From Lachnospiraceae bacterium UBA3643 (GTDB lineage: Bacteria; Bacillota; Clostridia; Lachnospirales; Lachnospiraceae), in the NCBI GenBank assembly GCA_002373855.1, contig DFKO01000228.1:1-17734 (forward strand): a DNA stretch of 17,734 bases, given 5' to 3'. Of this stretch, positions 1-7,614 are shown piece by piece. The translations under genes and the position numbers were made by a program. A model generated the notes under the pieces. It saw only the letters and a program-made list of their open reading frames with translations. It searched no databases and was not told where the DNA came from. Numbering within the stretch: position 1 is the stretch's first letter; every line of letters starts with the position of its first letter.

Positions 1-647
1 TAGACCCGCCCTCTATCATAGCGACTCACCTTACGGAAGTGATCAGAAGTCATATTGCAGAGCTCCTCACCCGTCAGGATGTCCAGAACCTTGTCAACAA
101 CTTAAAGGAAAACAACCCTTCCATCGTGGAGGAACTTGTACCAAAGCTACTTGGACTCGGAGAGATACAGAAAGTACTGCAGAACCTCCTGGCAGAGGAT
201 ATCTCCATCAGAGACCTCCTCACCATATTCGAGTGTCTGGCAGACCATGCCACTGTGACCAGGGATACGGACCTCTTAACGGAGTATGTCCGTCAGCGTC
301 TTAAACCTGCCATATCTGCCAAGTATTTCACATCCCAGGGTCAGGTCAGCGTAGTCACCCTGGATCCCAAGATAGAGCAGGAGATCATGGGCTCTGTCAA
401 GCAGTCTGAGCAGGGCGCATATATCACTCTGGCACCGGAGCGTATCAAGGAGATCGTGGACAGCACGAGAAAGATGGTTGAAAAACTTGAGAGTGCCGGC
501 AAAAATGCTATTATATTAACATCACCCATAGTCAGAATGTATTACAGAAAATTAATTGAAGATTATTTTAAGGATCTGGTTGTGGTATCATATAATGAGG
601 TGGAGTCTGATGTAGAGCTCCAGTCGGTGGGAATGGTGACCGCCTAA
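1..647 (+). CDS. flhA: FlhA, flagellar type III export gate protein (3' end only)
   Basis: The reading frame is open from the first bases of the window (frame beginning at base 3, D-P-P-S-I-I-A-T-H-L-T-E), so this is the C-terminal part of a gene that starts upstream. About 214 residues are visible. The segment ATHLTEVIRSHIAELLTRQD and the later LDPKIEQEI and SPIVRMYYRKLIE stretches are typical of the cytoplasmic domain of FlhA, the export-gate subunit that docks chaperone-substrate complexes at the base of the flagellar export apparatus. The membrane part is outside the window. An internal GTG at 39 could be mistaken for a start, but family-like sequence continues upstream of it, so it codes an internal Val. 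flhF follows 27 bp after the stop, as in the fla/che operons of Firmicutes. The identification is strong; only the extent is limited. Confidence 0.95.
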   Translation, partial: DPPSIIATHLTEVIRSHIAELLTRQDVQNLVNNLKENNPSIVEELVPKLLGLGEIQKVLQNLLAEDISIRDLLTIFECLADHATVTRDTDLLTEYVRQRLKPAISAKYFTSQGQVSVVTLDPKIEQEIMGSVKQSEQGAYITLAPERIKEIVDSTRKMVEKLESAGKNAIILTSPIVRMYYRKLIEDYFKDLVVVSYNEVESDVELQSVGMVTA

Positions 648-674
648 TATTAAATCGGGACGATATACGAAAAG

Positions 675-1976
675 ATGATTATAAAGAAGTTTTTAGGCAA
701 GACAAAAGAAGATGCGATGCAGAGAGCCACAGCTGAGCTGGGCGATAACTTTATCGTAATGAATGAAAAGAGCGAGGTCAGACAAAAAGGATTCTTTTCC
801 TTCCTTAAGCCCAAGCTTTATGAGATAACGGTAGCAAAAGAAGAGGAAGATGCATCAGTCATAAACCCTGTAAAGGCTTCTGCCGATGAATCAGGTAAGG
901 ACTCAATCTCCAAAGAGCAGGCTATGTCCATAAAGGAGACAATAGCATCCGTTGACAAGCTCCGTCAGCTCTCAGAGCAGCAGGAGAGTGAGAGTACTAA
1001 GGTGGATATCAAGGTACCTGCAGCCGAGCCTTTAAAGGTATCTGAAAAGCCTGATACTATAAAGGCCGAAAAGCCGGTCACATATAAAAAGGACGATATT
1101 TCAGGCAGACAGGATACAAAGGATGGCAGCTCACCTTCGGGAGAGCAGGCACCCGGCAGGGATATGCTTGATTTCCTGAGACTTTTATATAATACGATGA
1201 CCGATAATGAGGTCAGCGAAAAGTATGCCAATCAGATGATCGATGAGGTATCAAGGACTTTTGATGAGGAGATGAATATGGAGTATATCCTCTCCCATAT
1301 CTATCAGAAGATGATACTAAAGTTTGGCAAAAACGAGACTATAGAGCCCTCGTCAACAAAGACTCCCAAGGTTGTATTTTTCATCGGACCTACAGGCGTC
1401 GGCAAGACGACGACACTGGCAAAAATCGCCTCAAAGTTAAAGGTCATGGAGCGCAAGAATGTAGCTATGTTTACAGCTGATACATACAGGATAGCGGCTA
1501 CGGATCAGCTTAATACTTACGCCCAGATCATGGAGACACCGTTCCATATTATCTATACTCTTGAGGATCTTGAGAAATGCTACGATCTCTATAAAGAGTA
1601 TGATTATATCCTCGTGGATACGGCAGGTCATTCCCATCACAATGAGGAGCAGAAAAAAGCAGTCTCAGACTTTATCAGATTTTTTGACGGCAAGGCTGAG
1701 ACAGAAGTATATCTGGTACTCTCGGCTACCACAAAATACAGAGACCTCGTCAGCATCTCCGATGCATATAAATCGGTGGCTGACTACAGACTCATATTTA
1801 CAAAACTTGATGAGACAGATGTGTACGGCAATCTGCTTAACCTCCGCATTTACACAGAGGCTCCCATGAGCTATGTGACCTGCGGTCAGAACGTGCCGGA
1901 TGATATCGAGAAATTCTCTCCCCAGAATATTGTCAAAAAGCTTCTTGGCGGAGAAAACTTAAGTGGTGATAAATAG
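675..1976 (+). CDS. flhF: FlhF, SRP-type GTPase for flagellar placement
   Basis: 433 residues. The N-terminus MIIKKFLGKTKEDAM is the usual FlhF B-domain start. A Lys/Glu/Ser-rich region of low complexity follows (about 55-160), then the helical N domain (about 163-220) and the GTPase G domain. Visible motifs are the P-loop GPTGVGKTT (238-246, Lys244), DTYRIAATDQL (from 269, with Asp269, Arg272 and Gln278 in the catalytic positions known for SRP GTPases), G3 DTAGHS (315-320), G4 TKLDE (376-380) and the late YVTCGQNVPDD. FlhF is the third SRP GTPase, beside Ffh and FtsY, and with FlhG it recruits early flagellar parts to the right site at the membrane. The G3 motif has His319 where DTAGR is usual. 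The ribosome site is weak: GGGA at 657-660, 14 bases from the ATG. flhG follows after 3 bp. Confidence 0.95.
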   Translation: MIIKKFLGKTKEDAMQRATAELGDNFIVMNEKSEVRQKGFFSFLKPKLYEITVAKEEEDASVINPVKASADESGKDSISKEQAMSIKETIASVDKLRQLSEQQESESTKVDIKVPAAEPLKVSEKPDTIKAEKPVTYKKDDISGRQDTKDGSSPSGEQAPGRDMLDFLRLLYNTMTDNEVSEKYANQMIDEVSRTFDEEMNMEYILSHIYQKMILKFGKNETIEPSSTKTPKVVFFIGPTGVGKTTTLAKIASKLKVMERKNVAMFTADTYRIAATDQLNTYAQIMETPFHIIYTLEDLEKCYDLYKEYDYILVDTAGHSHHNEEQKKAVSDFIRFFDGKAETEVYLVLSATTKYRDLVSISDAYKSVADYRLIFTKLDETDVYGNLLNLRIYTEAPMSYVTCGQNVPDDIEKFSPQNIVKKLLGGENLSGDK

Positions 1977-1979
1977 TAA

Positions 1980-2882
1980 ATGGATCAGGCAACACAGCTT
2001 AGAAATCTAATAAAGTCAGGCCAGGAAAATAAGGTGAGCAAACGTCCCTTATCGAGAGTCATCACTGTCACCAGCGGCAAGGGCGGTGTCGGCAAGTCCA
2101 ATACTGCCATAAATCTGGCTCTCCAGTTTAAAAAGCTTGGCAAGAGGGTGATCATCCTCGATGCGGACTTTGGACTCGCCAACATTGAGATTATGTTTGG
2201 TACAGTGCCAAAGCATAATTTCTGTGACCTTATTTATCAGGGCAAGGAGATAACGGATATCATCACCTGGGGCCCCGGAGACGTGGGATTTATCTCAGGC
2301 GGATCCGGTATCGCAGGACTCTCAAACCTTGACAGAAAATATCTTGAATATATTATCCAGAACCTTGCAAAACTTGATGCCATCGCCGATGTGATCATCA
2401 TCGATACAGGTGCAGGTATTGCAGATGCAGTCATGGACTTTCTGGTGGCCAGCGGAGAGATCATCGTCGTGACCACACCGGAGCCTACGTCCATCACGGA
2501 TTCATATTCTCTGATAAAAGCCCTCAACAGACATCCGAGATTTTCAAAGGATAATTCCAAGATCAAGGTTATCGCAAACCGAGTTGGATCTGAGGAAGAG
2601 GGTAAGTCTTTATTTAAAAAGCTTAATTCCGTAGTCTCAAGATATCTGGGACTCGATCTTGAATATACAGGTTCTGTACCCCATGACGACAAGCTTGTAG
2701 GTGCCGTCATGCAGCAGACCCCCGTATCGATTGCCTATCCTTCGGCAAAGTCGACAAAGGCCTACGAGGACATTACCAGGAGGCTGATGAATATGGAAAC
2801 AGAAGGAAATATCAGAAAGAGAGGGATGGCTGCTTTCTTTTCCCATATAGTAGCCAACACGAAGAAAACTCATGAGCCTTGA
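1980..2882 (+). CDS. flhG: FlhG (YlxH/MinD-like) ATPase, flagellar number regulator
   Basis: 300 residues. The protein opens with MDQATQLRNLI, which fits the DQAxxLR activator helix that FlhG uses to stimulate the FlhF GTPase. The deviant Walker A TSGKGGVGKS (31-40, with the MinD-type signature Lys34 and Lys39), DADFGLAN (61-68), and the Walker B/switch II segment IIDTGAG (140-146) place it in the MinD/ParA class. Family knowledge: ATP-bound FlhG dimerises on the membrane, limits flagellar number and helps C-ring assembly. The C-terminal stretch near 280-300 (KRGMAAFFSHI) could form an amphipathic membrane helix; this is inferred from composition. The start at 1980 sits 3 bp after the flhF stop, with GGTGAT at 1965-1970 as a possible ribosome site. 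The 3' end overlaps the next gene by 11 bp, implying coupled translation. Confidence 0.95.
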   Translation: MDQATQLRNLIKSGQENKVSKRPLSRVITVTSGKGGVGKSNTAINLALQFKKLGKRVIILDADFGLANIEIMFGTVPKHNFCDLIYQGKEITDIITWGPGDVGFISGGSGIAGLSNLDRKYLEYIIQNLAKLDAIADVIIIDTGAGIADAVMDFLVASGEIIVVTTPEPTSITDSYSLIKALNRHPRFSKDNSKIKVIANRVGSEEEGKSLFKKLNSVVSRYLGLDLEYTGSVPHDDKLVGAVMQQTPVSIAYPSAKSTKAYEDITRRLMNMETEGNIRKRGMAAFFSHIVANTKKTHEP

Positions 2883-3582
2883 TATCGAAGAAGTAGTAAG
2901 ACCCGGAGACAAAATCGCGATTGTTCCCTATGTGTCCGGAGACGAAGCAGACAAGACATACGTCTCGAAGGTATTTGATTTTACCGATGACGGCAATATT
3001 GAAGTACTGATGCCTATGGAGGGTACCAAGATCGTGCTGCTCCCTGTAGGCGCTGAGTTTGATGCGACATTTTATGCCAAGAAAGGTATGTACGGATGCA
3101 GACTGAAGGTTGCGGCCAGATTCAAGGAGGACAACTTGTTTATCCTCTCTTTTGTCCAGGTTACGGACCTTGAAAAGCTGCAGAGGAGAGAGTTCTACAG
3201 ATTTGACTGCGTAGTCGGCATGAACTCCTGTGAAGTCCTTAAGGATGATGTGGATAAATTTGATGAGACAGGACTCCTTAACTTTATGCCGGAGCCCGAG
3301 GGCAAGTGTGTCATCATAGATATCAGCGGAGGCGGTATGAGATTTATATCGTCAGAGCATTATGAGCCGGGCAGATATCTGCGTATCAAATTCATACTGC
3401 CGGGCAAAAATGCACCCAGAAAGTTTGATCTGCTGTTTTTACTGATCGCAGAGCGTCCGGCCCCGAACAATCCTAAAAATACGGAGTACAGAGGAAAATT
3501 CTATCATATCTCAAATCAGGATCAGGATGAGATAGTTAAATATATCTTTGAGCAGGAACGCCTCCATCGAAAATCAAATTAA
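2872..3582 (+). CDS. ycgR: PilZ-domain c-di-GMP receptor, YcgR-type flagellar brake
   Basis: 236 residues. The first about 100 residues match the layout of a YcgR N-terminal beta domain. A PilZ domain follows, with both c-di-GMP binding motifs: RxxxR at 106-110 inside LQRREFYRF, and DxSxxG at 150-155 (DISGGG). Known role: on binding c-di-GMP, YcgR-type proteins contact the flagellar rotor or stator and slow or stop swimming. The gene lies between flhG and cheB, where Bacillus subtilis has no insertion, which supports a motor role here rather than cellulose or alginate control. The ATG at 2872 lies inside the end of flhG in another frame (11-bp overlap), so translation is probably coupled. The gene is followed by a large hairpin that appears to end this transcription unit. 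The symbol is by functional analogy; other Firmicutes use names such as ypfA/motI or dgrA. Confidence 0.88.
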   Translation: MSLDIEEVVRPGDKIAIVPYVSGDEADKTYVSKVFDFTDDGNIEVLMPMEGTKIVLLPVGAEFDATFYAKKGMYGCRLKVAARFKEDNLFILSFVQVTDLEKLQRREFYRFDCVVGMNSCEVLKDDVDKFDETGLLNFMPEPEGKCVIIDISGGGMRFISSEHYEPGRYLRIKFILPGKNAPRKFDLLFLLIAERPAPNNPKNTEYRGKFYHISNQDQDEIVKYIFEQERLHRKSN

Positions 3583-3601
3583 AAAATATACAGATATTTT
3601 G

Positions 3602-3749
3602 TATCTAAAACCTTAATCCAACAGTTTACGAAAATAATCCCCTCCCACACTATTAGCCTGCTCCGCGGCTAAGGATGTGTGGGAGGGGAAACATTTTCGT
3701 AAACTTTTTTAATTTTCGACCTGGTAATATTTTTAATGATATCTAAAAC
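3602..3749. repeat. 10-bp direct repeat TATCTAAAAC flanking the large hairpin
   Basis: TATCTAAAAC occurs at 3602-3611 and again at 3740-3749, on either side of the nested palindrome (3623-3705). The copies are exact over 10 bases and diverge immediately outside. This arrangement could be the scar of a small inserted palindromic element (target duplication) or chance in AT-rich DNA. No transposase or terminal inverted repeats abutting the copies are visible, so the meaning is open. Confidence 0.35.
3623..3710 (+). terminator. Large three-tier hairpin with T-tract, likely intrinsic terminator
   Basis: Three nested inverted repeats are stacked in one structure. The outer arm pairs 3623-3635 with 3693-3705 (13 bp, AGTTTACGAAAAT against its exact complement). 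The middle arm pairs 3638-3650 with 3677-3689 (13 bp, CCCCTCCCACAC core, exact). The inner arm pairs 3653-3658 with 3667-3672 (6 bp, TTAGCC/GGCTAA) around an 8-base loop. Six T's (3705-3710) and then AATTTT follow directly on the right side. On the opposite strand the structure is not followed by a T-run, so it should act in the + direction, ending the flhA-flhF-flhG-pilZ transcript. It is far longer than a minimal terminator. Confidence 0.85.
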
Positions 3750-3779
3750 GAAATTTATGACACCCATAACTTATTTTAA

Positions 3780-3807
3780 TTGTAAAAAATCAAAAATATG
3801 TTAAAAT
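3780..3807 (+). promoter_or_regulatory. Extended -10 promoter upstream of cheB
   Basis: TTGTAA (3780-3785) serves as a -35 box, followed by a 16-bp spacer and TAAAAT (3802-3807) as -10. TG at 3799-3800 is placed exactly for an extended -10 (TGnTAAAAT). The start of transcription would be near 3814, giving a leader of about 27 bases with GGAGA at 3828-3832 eight bases before the cheB ATG. The promoter lies just after the large terminator and no sigma-28 motif is seen here, so it suggests sigma-A control of the chemotaxis unit. Confidence 0.7.
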
Positions 3808-3840
3808 GTAACAAGAATTTGTGTATCGGAGACGCATTTT

Positions 3841-4932
3841 ATGAAAAAAGTTATGATAGTTGATGATTCTGCACTCATGAGAAGAGTAGAATCAGACATC
3901 CTTACATCCGATGGACGATTCGAGGTTGGCGCAGTTGCGAGAAACGGCCGTGAAGCCCTTGATATACTTGAACATCAGTCGTTTGATGTGATCCTGCTTG
4001 ATGTGAATATGCCGATCATGGACGGAATCCAGTTTATGGAGGAAATCAACAAGAGAGGCTCAGGCGAGAAGGTAGTCATATCATCAACGCTGGCTTCAGA
4101 GGGCGGCAGTGTCACGATCAGGGCACTGGAACTCGGCGCAGTCGATTTCATACAAAAGCCAAGCAGTGCTGCAGAAATGAAGGACGGCTCTTATGTAGCC
4201 AGGTTCCTTGAGATAGTTGATACGGCATCCAAAATGCCAAAGCACAGAGTGACTTCTATGGTAAAGAACCTCTTTACCATAGATAAGACAAGTCGCCCAC
4301 CCTCGAGTACAGGTTCAACCGGTATAAAGACTCCTCTGCCAGTAAGGCGGAGTAATGCAAAAAAAATAGTGGCGATAGCCAGTTCCACGGGAGGCCCTGC
4401 AGCCTTGCAAAAGGTTATACCACTGCTCCCGAGCAACCTGGATGCCCCGGTGCTGCTGGTACAGCATATGCCAAAGGGATTTACAAAATCTCTGGCAGAG
4501 CGCCTTGATTCATGCAGCAACGTTAATGTAAAAGAGGCTGTAGAGGGTGACATCCCCGAGAAAGGCCATGTGTACATAGCAAGAGGCGGCAGCCATATGG
4601 TACTTGGCCGGGACGGAGCTATCCATTACACGGATGAGCCACCGAGAGAGGGAGTAAAACCCTGTGCCAATTATATGTATGAATCACTGATTGATTCACG
4701 ATACGAGGAGATAGTCTGCGTAGTCATGACCGGCATGGGTCAGGACGGTACAAACGGCATCACCAATCTGAAAAAGATAAAGAGAAATCTCTTTTGTATT
4801 ACCCAGACGGAAGAAACCTGTTCTGTGTACGGTATGCCAAAAGCAGCCGACCGGGCGGGACTGTCAAATAAATCCGTGGAGCTCGGCCAGATAGCCGGCG
4901 AGATCACGGCAAAAGTAGGCGTATTCGCCTGA
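3841..4932 (+). CDS. cheB: CheB, chemoreceptor methylesterase/deamidase
   Basis: 363 residues, two domains. The receiver domain (about 1-120) has the acidic pair Asp8-Asp9, the phosphoacceptor Asp54 in ILLDVNMPIMDG, and Lys106 in IQKPSS. A linker of about 50 residues rich in Ser, Thr, Pro and Lys follows. The methylesterase domain (about 173-360) has SSTGGP with the nucleophile Ser182, QHMP with His209, and MTGMGQDG with Asp302, completing the Ser-His-Asp triad. CheB removes methyl groups from receptor glutamates when phosphorylated by CheA, giving adaptation. It is the first gene after the promoter at 3780-3807 and is followed after 46 bp by cheA. All expected key residues are present. Confidence 0.97.
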   Translation: MKKVMIVDDSALMRRVESDILTSDGRFEVGAVARNGREALDILEHQSFDVILLDVNMPIMDGIQFMEEINKRGSGEKVVISSTLASEGGSVTIRALELGAVDFIQKPSSAAEMKDGSYVARFLEIVDTASKMPKHRVTSMVKNLFTIDKTSRPPSSTGSTGIKTPLPVRRSNAKKIVAIASSTGGPAALQKVIPLLPSNLDAPVLLVQHMPKGFTKSLAERLDSCSNVNVKEAVEGDIPEKGHVYIARGGSHMVLGRDGAIHYTDEPPREGVKPCANYMYESLIDSRYEEIVCVVMTGMGQDGTNGITNLKKIKRNLFCITQTEETCSVYGMPKAADRAGLSNKSVELGQIAGEITAKVGVFA

Positions 4933-4978
4933 ATGAACTTAAAATAAAAATTAATAAGTATAAAACGGAGGTAAAAAA

Positions 4979-7105
4979 ATGGACGTTAGTCAGTATTTAG
5001 ACATTTTCCTGGATGAGTCTGAGGAGCATCTTCAGAACTTAAATACTCAGGTGCTTGCTCTCGAGCAGGATTCGGAAAACATGGATACGGTAAATGAAAT
5101 CTTCAGAACTGCCCATACATTCAAGGGTATGGCAGGTACCATGGGTTACAAGCGTATGCAGAACCTGACACATGATATGGAGAACGTATTCTCAAAAGTA
5201 AGGGACGGAGAACTCAAGGTGTCAGCCAAGATGGTCGACGTACTTTTCCAGTGTCTTGATGCTCTCGAAGAATATGTGAGCAACATCAGAGAGACTCAGG
5301 ATGAGGGTGATAATGACAATCAGCCTATTATAAAAGCTCTCAATGCCATGCTTGACGGCAGTGATGGCGATGACAGTTCTGCCAAGGCTCCAGCAGAGGA
5401 GAAAAAAGCTGAGGCTCCCGCAAAAGAAGCTGCAGCCGGCAACAAGTGGGACTCGGTTGTCATCAAGGAAGAGGATTATAAAAAGCTTGATGATGCGGTT
5501 AATTCCGGCAAGAAGCTTTACGGATTAAATGTAGTCGTTCAGGACGGCTGTATATTAAAGGCTGCAAGAGCATTCCTCGTCTTTAAGGCTATTGAGGAAC
5601 TTGGTGAGATCATCACCACAGATCCTTCCACACAGGATATAGAAGATGAGAAATTTGAATCTGATTTCTGCATGATCATAGGATCGGAGAGCACACCTGA
5701 CAAGATCGTACAGGCTGTAAAGAATGTATCCGAGATTGCTGACTGCTCCATCGGAGAGTATACCGTAAAGACTCCCGGAGATGACGGGGCAGAAGAACCA
5801 AAGGAAGAGGAAAAGGAAGCTCCCCAGGCTGAGACAAAGCAGGCAGCTCCCACAAAGAATGAGGTAGCTCCTGCCGGCAAGGCTTCTCCGGCAGCTCAGG
5901 GCAGCCAGAAACAGGGCGACAAGAAAGCAGCCGGAAAGCCTCAGGTAAGCCATACGATCCGTGTAGACATTGAGAAACTCGATGTACTCATGAACCTCGT
6001 ATCAGAGCTTATCATTGCAAAGAACTCGCTCGTAAGTGCCGCAACGGCAAGCTCTTCATCAGGTACCGGTTCAAACTCGATAAATGAGCATATAGAATAT
6101 CTTGAGAGTGTTACCACAAACCTTCATGAATCTGTTATGAAGGTTCGAATGGTGCCTATCGAGAGCGTTGTAAACAAATTCCCCCGCATGATCAGAGACC
6201 TTTCCAAAAAGCTCAACAAGCCTATGGAACTCTATATGTCAGGTGAGGAGACAGAACTTGATCGTACAGTGGTAGATGAGATTGGTGATCCCCTTATGCA
6301 TCTCCTCCGTAACTCTGCAGATCACGGACTTGAGTCTGCCGAAGTCAGGGCAGAGCGCGGCAAGCCCGAGGTTGGCTCGATCTTCCTTGATGCTTACCAG
6401 GATGGTAACAATGTTGTAATCGAGGTAAGAGATGACGGTAACGGTATCGATACGGATGCCGTAAGACAGAAGGCTATCGAGAGAGGTATCATGACAGAAG
6501 AGCAGGCATATGCCACAGATGATGATGACATCATCCAGCTCCTCTTTATGCCTTCATTCTCTACTGCCAAAAAGGTTTCTGACGTATCCGGACGAGGCGT
6601 TGGTCTTGATGTGGTTAAGTCCAAGATCGAAGCTCTTTCCGGTGAGGTAGAGGTAAAGACAAAACTTGGTGAGGGATCTACATTCATCATCAGACTTCCT
6701 CTTACACTTGCAATCATCCAGGCACTCATGGTAGTTGTAGGCGGAGAGAAGTATGCTATATCTCTTGGCTCAATCCAGACTATCGAGGATATTTCTCCTT
6801 CCGATATCAAGATTGTCCAGTCAAAAGAGGTTATACACCTTAGAGGAACAGTTATTCCCATTATCAGACTTGATGATATGCTTGATTGCCAGTCAGAGAG
6901 AAAACCTGACGCCAATATGGTAGTGGTTATCGTAAAGAAGGGCGACAAGCTCGCAGGTCTTGTGGTTGATGAGCTTATCGGCCAGCAGGAAATCGTTATC
7001 AAGTCAATGGGCAAATATATCAACAAGTGTAAGTTTATCAGCGGTGCCACTATCCTCGGCGATGGTGAGATTGCTCTTATCCTTGACTCTAACGCAATCA
7101 TTTAA
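4979..7105 (+). CDS. cheA: CheA, chemotaxis sensor histidine kinase
   Basis: 708 residues with the full five-domain layout. P1 HPt is near 1-105 with phosphorylated His46 in TAHTFKG. A first Ala/Glu/Lys linker (about 130-155) is followed by P2, the CheY/CheB docking domain (about 170-265). A second long linker, rich in Pro, Ala, Glu and Lys, covers about 265-323. P3 dimerisation begins at HTIRVDIEKLD (325). P4 is the ATPase, with N box HLLRNSADHG (441-450), G1 DDGNGID (from 485) and G2 SGRGVGLDVV (537-546). P5, the CheW-like receptor-coupling domain, begins near 573. CheA sits in arrays with receptors and CheW and phosphorylates CheY and CheB. A strong GGAGG at 4967-4971 lies 7 bases before the ATG. 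cheW follows after 20 bp. Confidence 0.98.
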   Translation: MDVSQYLDIFLDESEEHLQNLNTQVLALEQDSENMDTVNEIFRTAHTFKGMAGTMGYKRMQNLTHDMENVFSKVRDGELKVSAKMVDVLFQCLDALEEYVSNIRETQDEGDNDNQPIIKALNAMLDGSDGDDSSAKAPAEEKKAEAPAKEAAAGNKWDSVVIKEEDYKKLDDAVNSGKKLYGLNVVVQDGCILKAARAFLVFKAIEELGEIITTDPSTQDIEDEKFESDFCMIIGSESTPDKIVQAVKNVSEIADCSIGEYTVKTPGDDGAEEPKEEEKEAPQAETKQAAPTKNEVAPAGKASPAAQGSQKQGDKKAAGKPQVSHTIRVDIEKLDVLMNLVSELIIAKNSLVSAATASSSSGTGSNSINEHIEYLESVTTNLHESVMKVRMVPIESVVNKFPRMIRDLSKKLNKPMELYMSGEETELDRTVVDEIGDPLMHLLRNSADHGLESAEVRAERGKPEVGSIFLDAYQDGNNVVIEVRDDGNGIDTDAVRQKAIERGIMTEEQAYATDDDDIIQLLFMPSFSTAKKVSDVSGRGVGLDVVKSKIEALSGEVEVKTKLGEGSTFIIRLPLTLAIIQALMVVVGGEKYAISLGSIQTIEDISPSDIKIVQSKEVIHLRGTVIPIIRLDDMLDCQSERKPDANMVVVIVKKGDKLAGLVVDELIGQQEIVIKSMGKYINKCKFISGATILGDGEIALILDSNAII

Positions 7106-7125
7106 TAAAACAGGAGGATATTAAG

Positions 7126-7596
7126 ATGGCTTACGAATTAACTACTACAGAAAAAAACGAACTTTCAACAAACCAGATCACTCAGTATATAGTTGTAAAC
7201 ATAGGCGAGGAGCAGTACGGCGTAGACATCAGCTTTATTGACAATATTGTCCGTATGCAGAGCATTACCAGAGTTCCCAAGGTACCCTCATACTTAAAGG
7301 GCGTGATCAATCTCCGTGGTGTCATCGTACCTGTAATGAGCCTGCGTATCAAGATGGGACTTGAGCCTGATGAGATCACAAAGGATACGAGGATCATCAT
7401 AATAAAGACAGGCCATGAACTGGTAGGTATCATGGTTGATTCCGTAAAGGAAGTAGTGAATATCAATTCGGATGAAGTGGAGAAAGTCTCATTTGAAAAC
7501 CGTGATGAACATAGCGGATATGTAATGGGAGTAGGCAAGCAGGACGGAGCCCTTATCTCTCTTCTCGATATCAATGCTGTATTTGCAGAGGCATAA
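7126..7596 (+). CDS. cheW: CheW, chemoreceptor-kinase coupling protein
   Basis: 156 residues, essentially one CheW domain: QYIVVNIGEEQYGVDISFID, VPKVPSYLKGVINLRGVIVPV and IIIKTGHELVGIMVDSVKEV are the usual conserved strands. CheW bridges receptor tips and the P5 domain of CheA in the signalling array. A strong GGAGGA at 7113-7118 lies 7 bases before the ATG. The gene sits between cheA and cheC with short gaps (20 and 18 bp), as in the Bacillus subtilis order. The extra 15 or so residues at the N-terminus are polar and unremarkable. No second CheW or CheV is seen in this window. Confidence 0.97.
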   Translation: MAYELTTTEKNELSTNQITQYIVVNIGEEQYGVDISFIDNIVRMQSITRVPKVPSYLKGVINLRGVIVPVMSLRIKMGLEPDEITKDTRIIIIKTGHELVGIMVDSVKEVVNINSDEVEKVSFENRDEHSGYVMGVGKQDGALISLLDINAVFAEA

Positions 7597-7614
7597 ATTA
7601 TACAGGAGAAAAAA

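Noticed and set aside
39..41. GTG at 39 as a start of a short flhA-like gene
   Set aside because: The frame is open to the left edge and codes conserved FlhA residues (ATHLTE) before the GTG, so the gene simply begins outside the window.
1190..1210. Possible sigma-28 -10 box (CCGATAAT) within flhF
   Set aside because: There is no TAAA-type -35 at about 15 bases upstream, and it lies within a coding region with no gene start shortly downstream.
2237..2710. Open frame on the - strand inside flhG (157 codons)
   Set aside because: Antisense shadow of a well-conserved ATPase gene; the protein is Ser/Thr/Ile-rich with no family resemblance.
6394..7101. Long open frame on the - strand opposite the 3' part of cheA (235 codons)
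   Set aside because: It lies entirely inside a confidently identified gene, has a composition typical of an antisense shadow (many Ser, Ile and Thr from Asp/Glu/Gly codons), and shows no recognisable domain or ribosome site.
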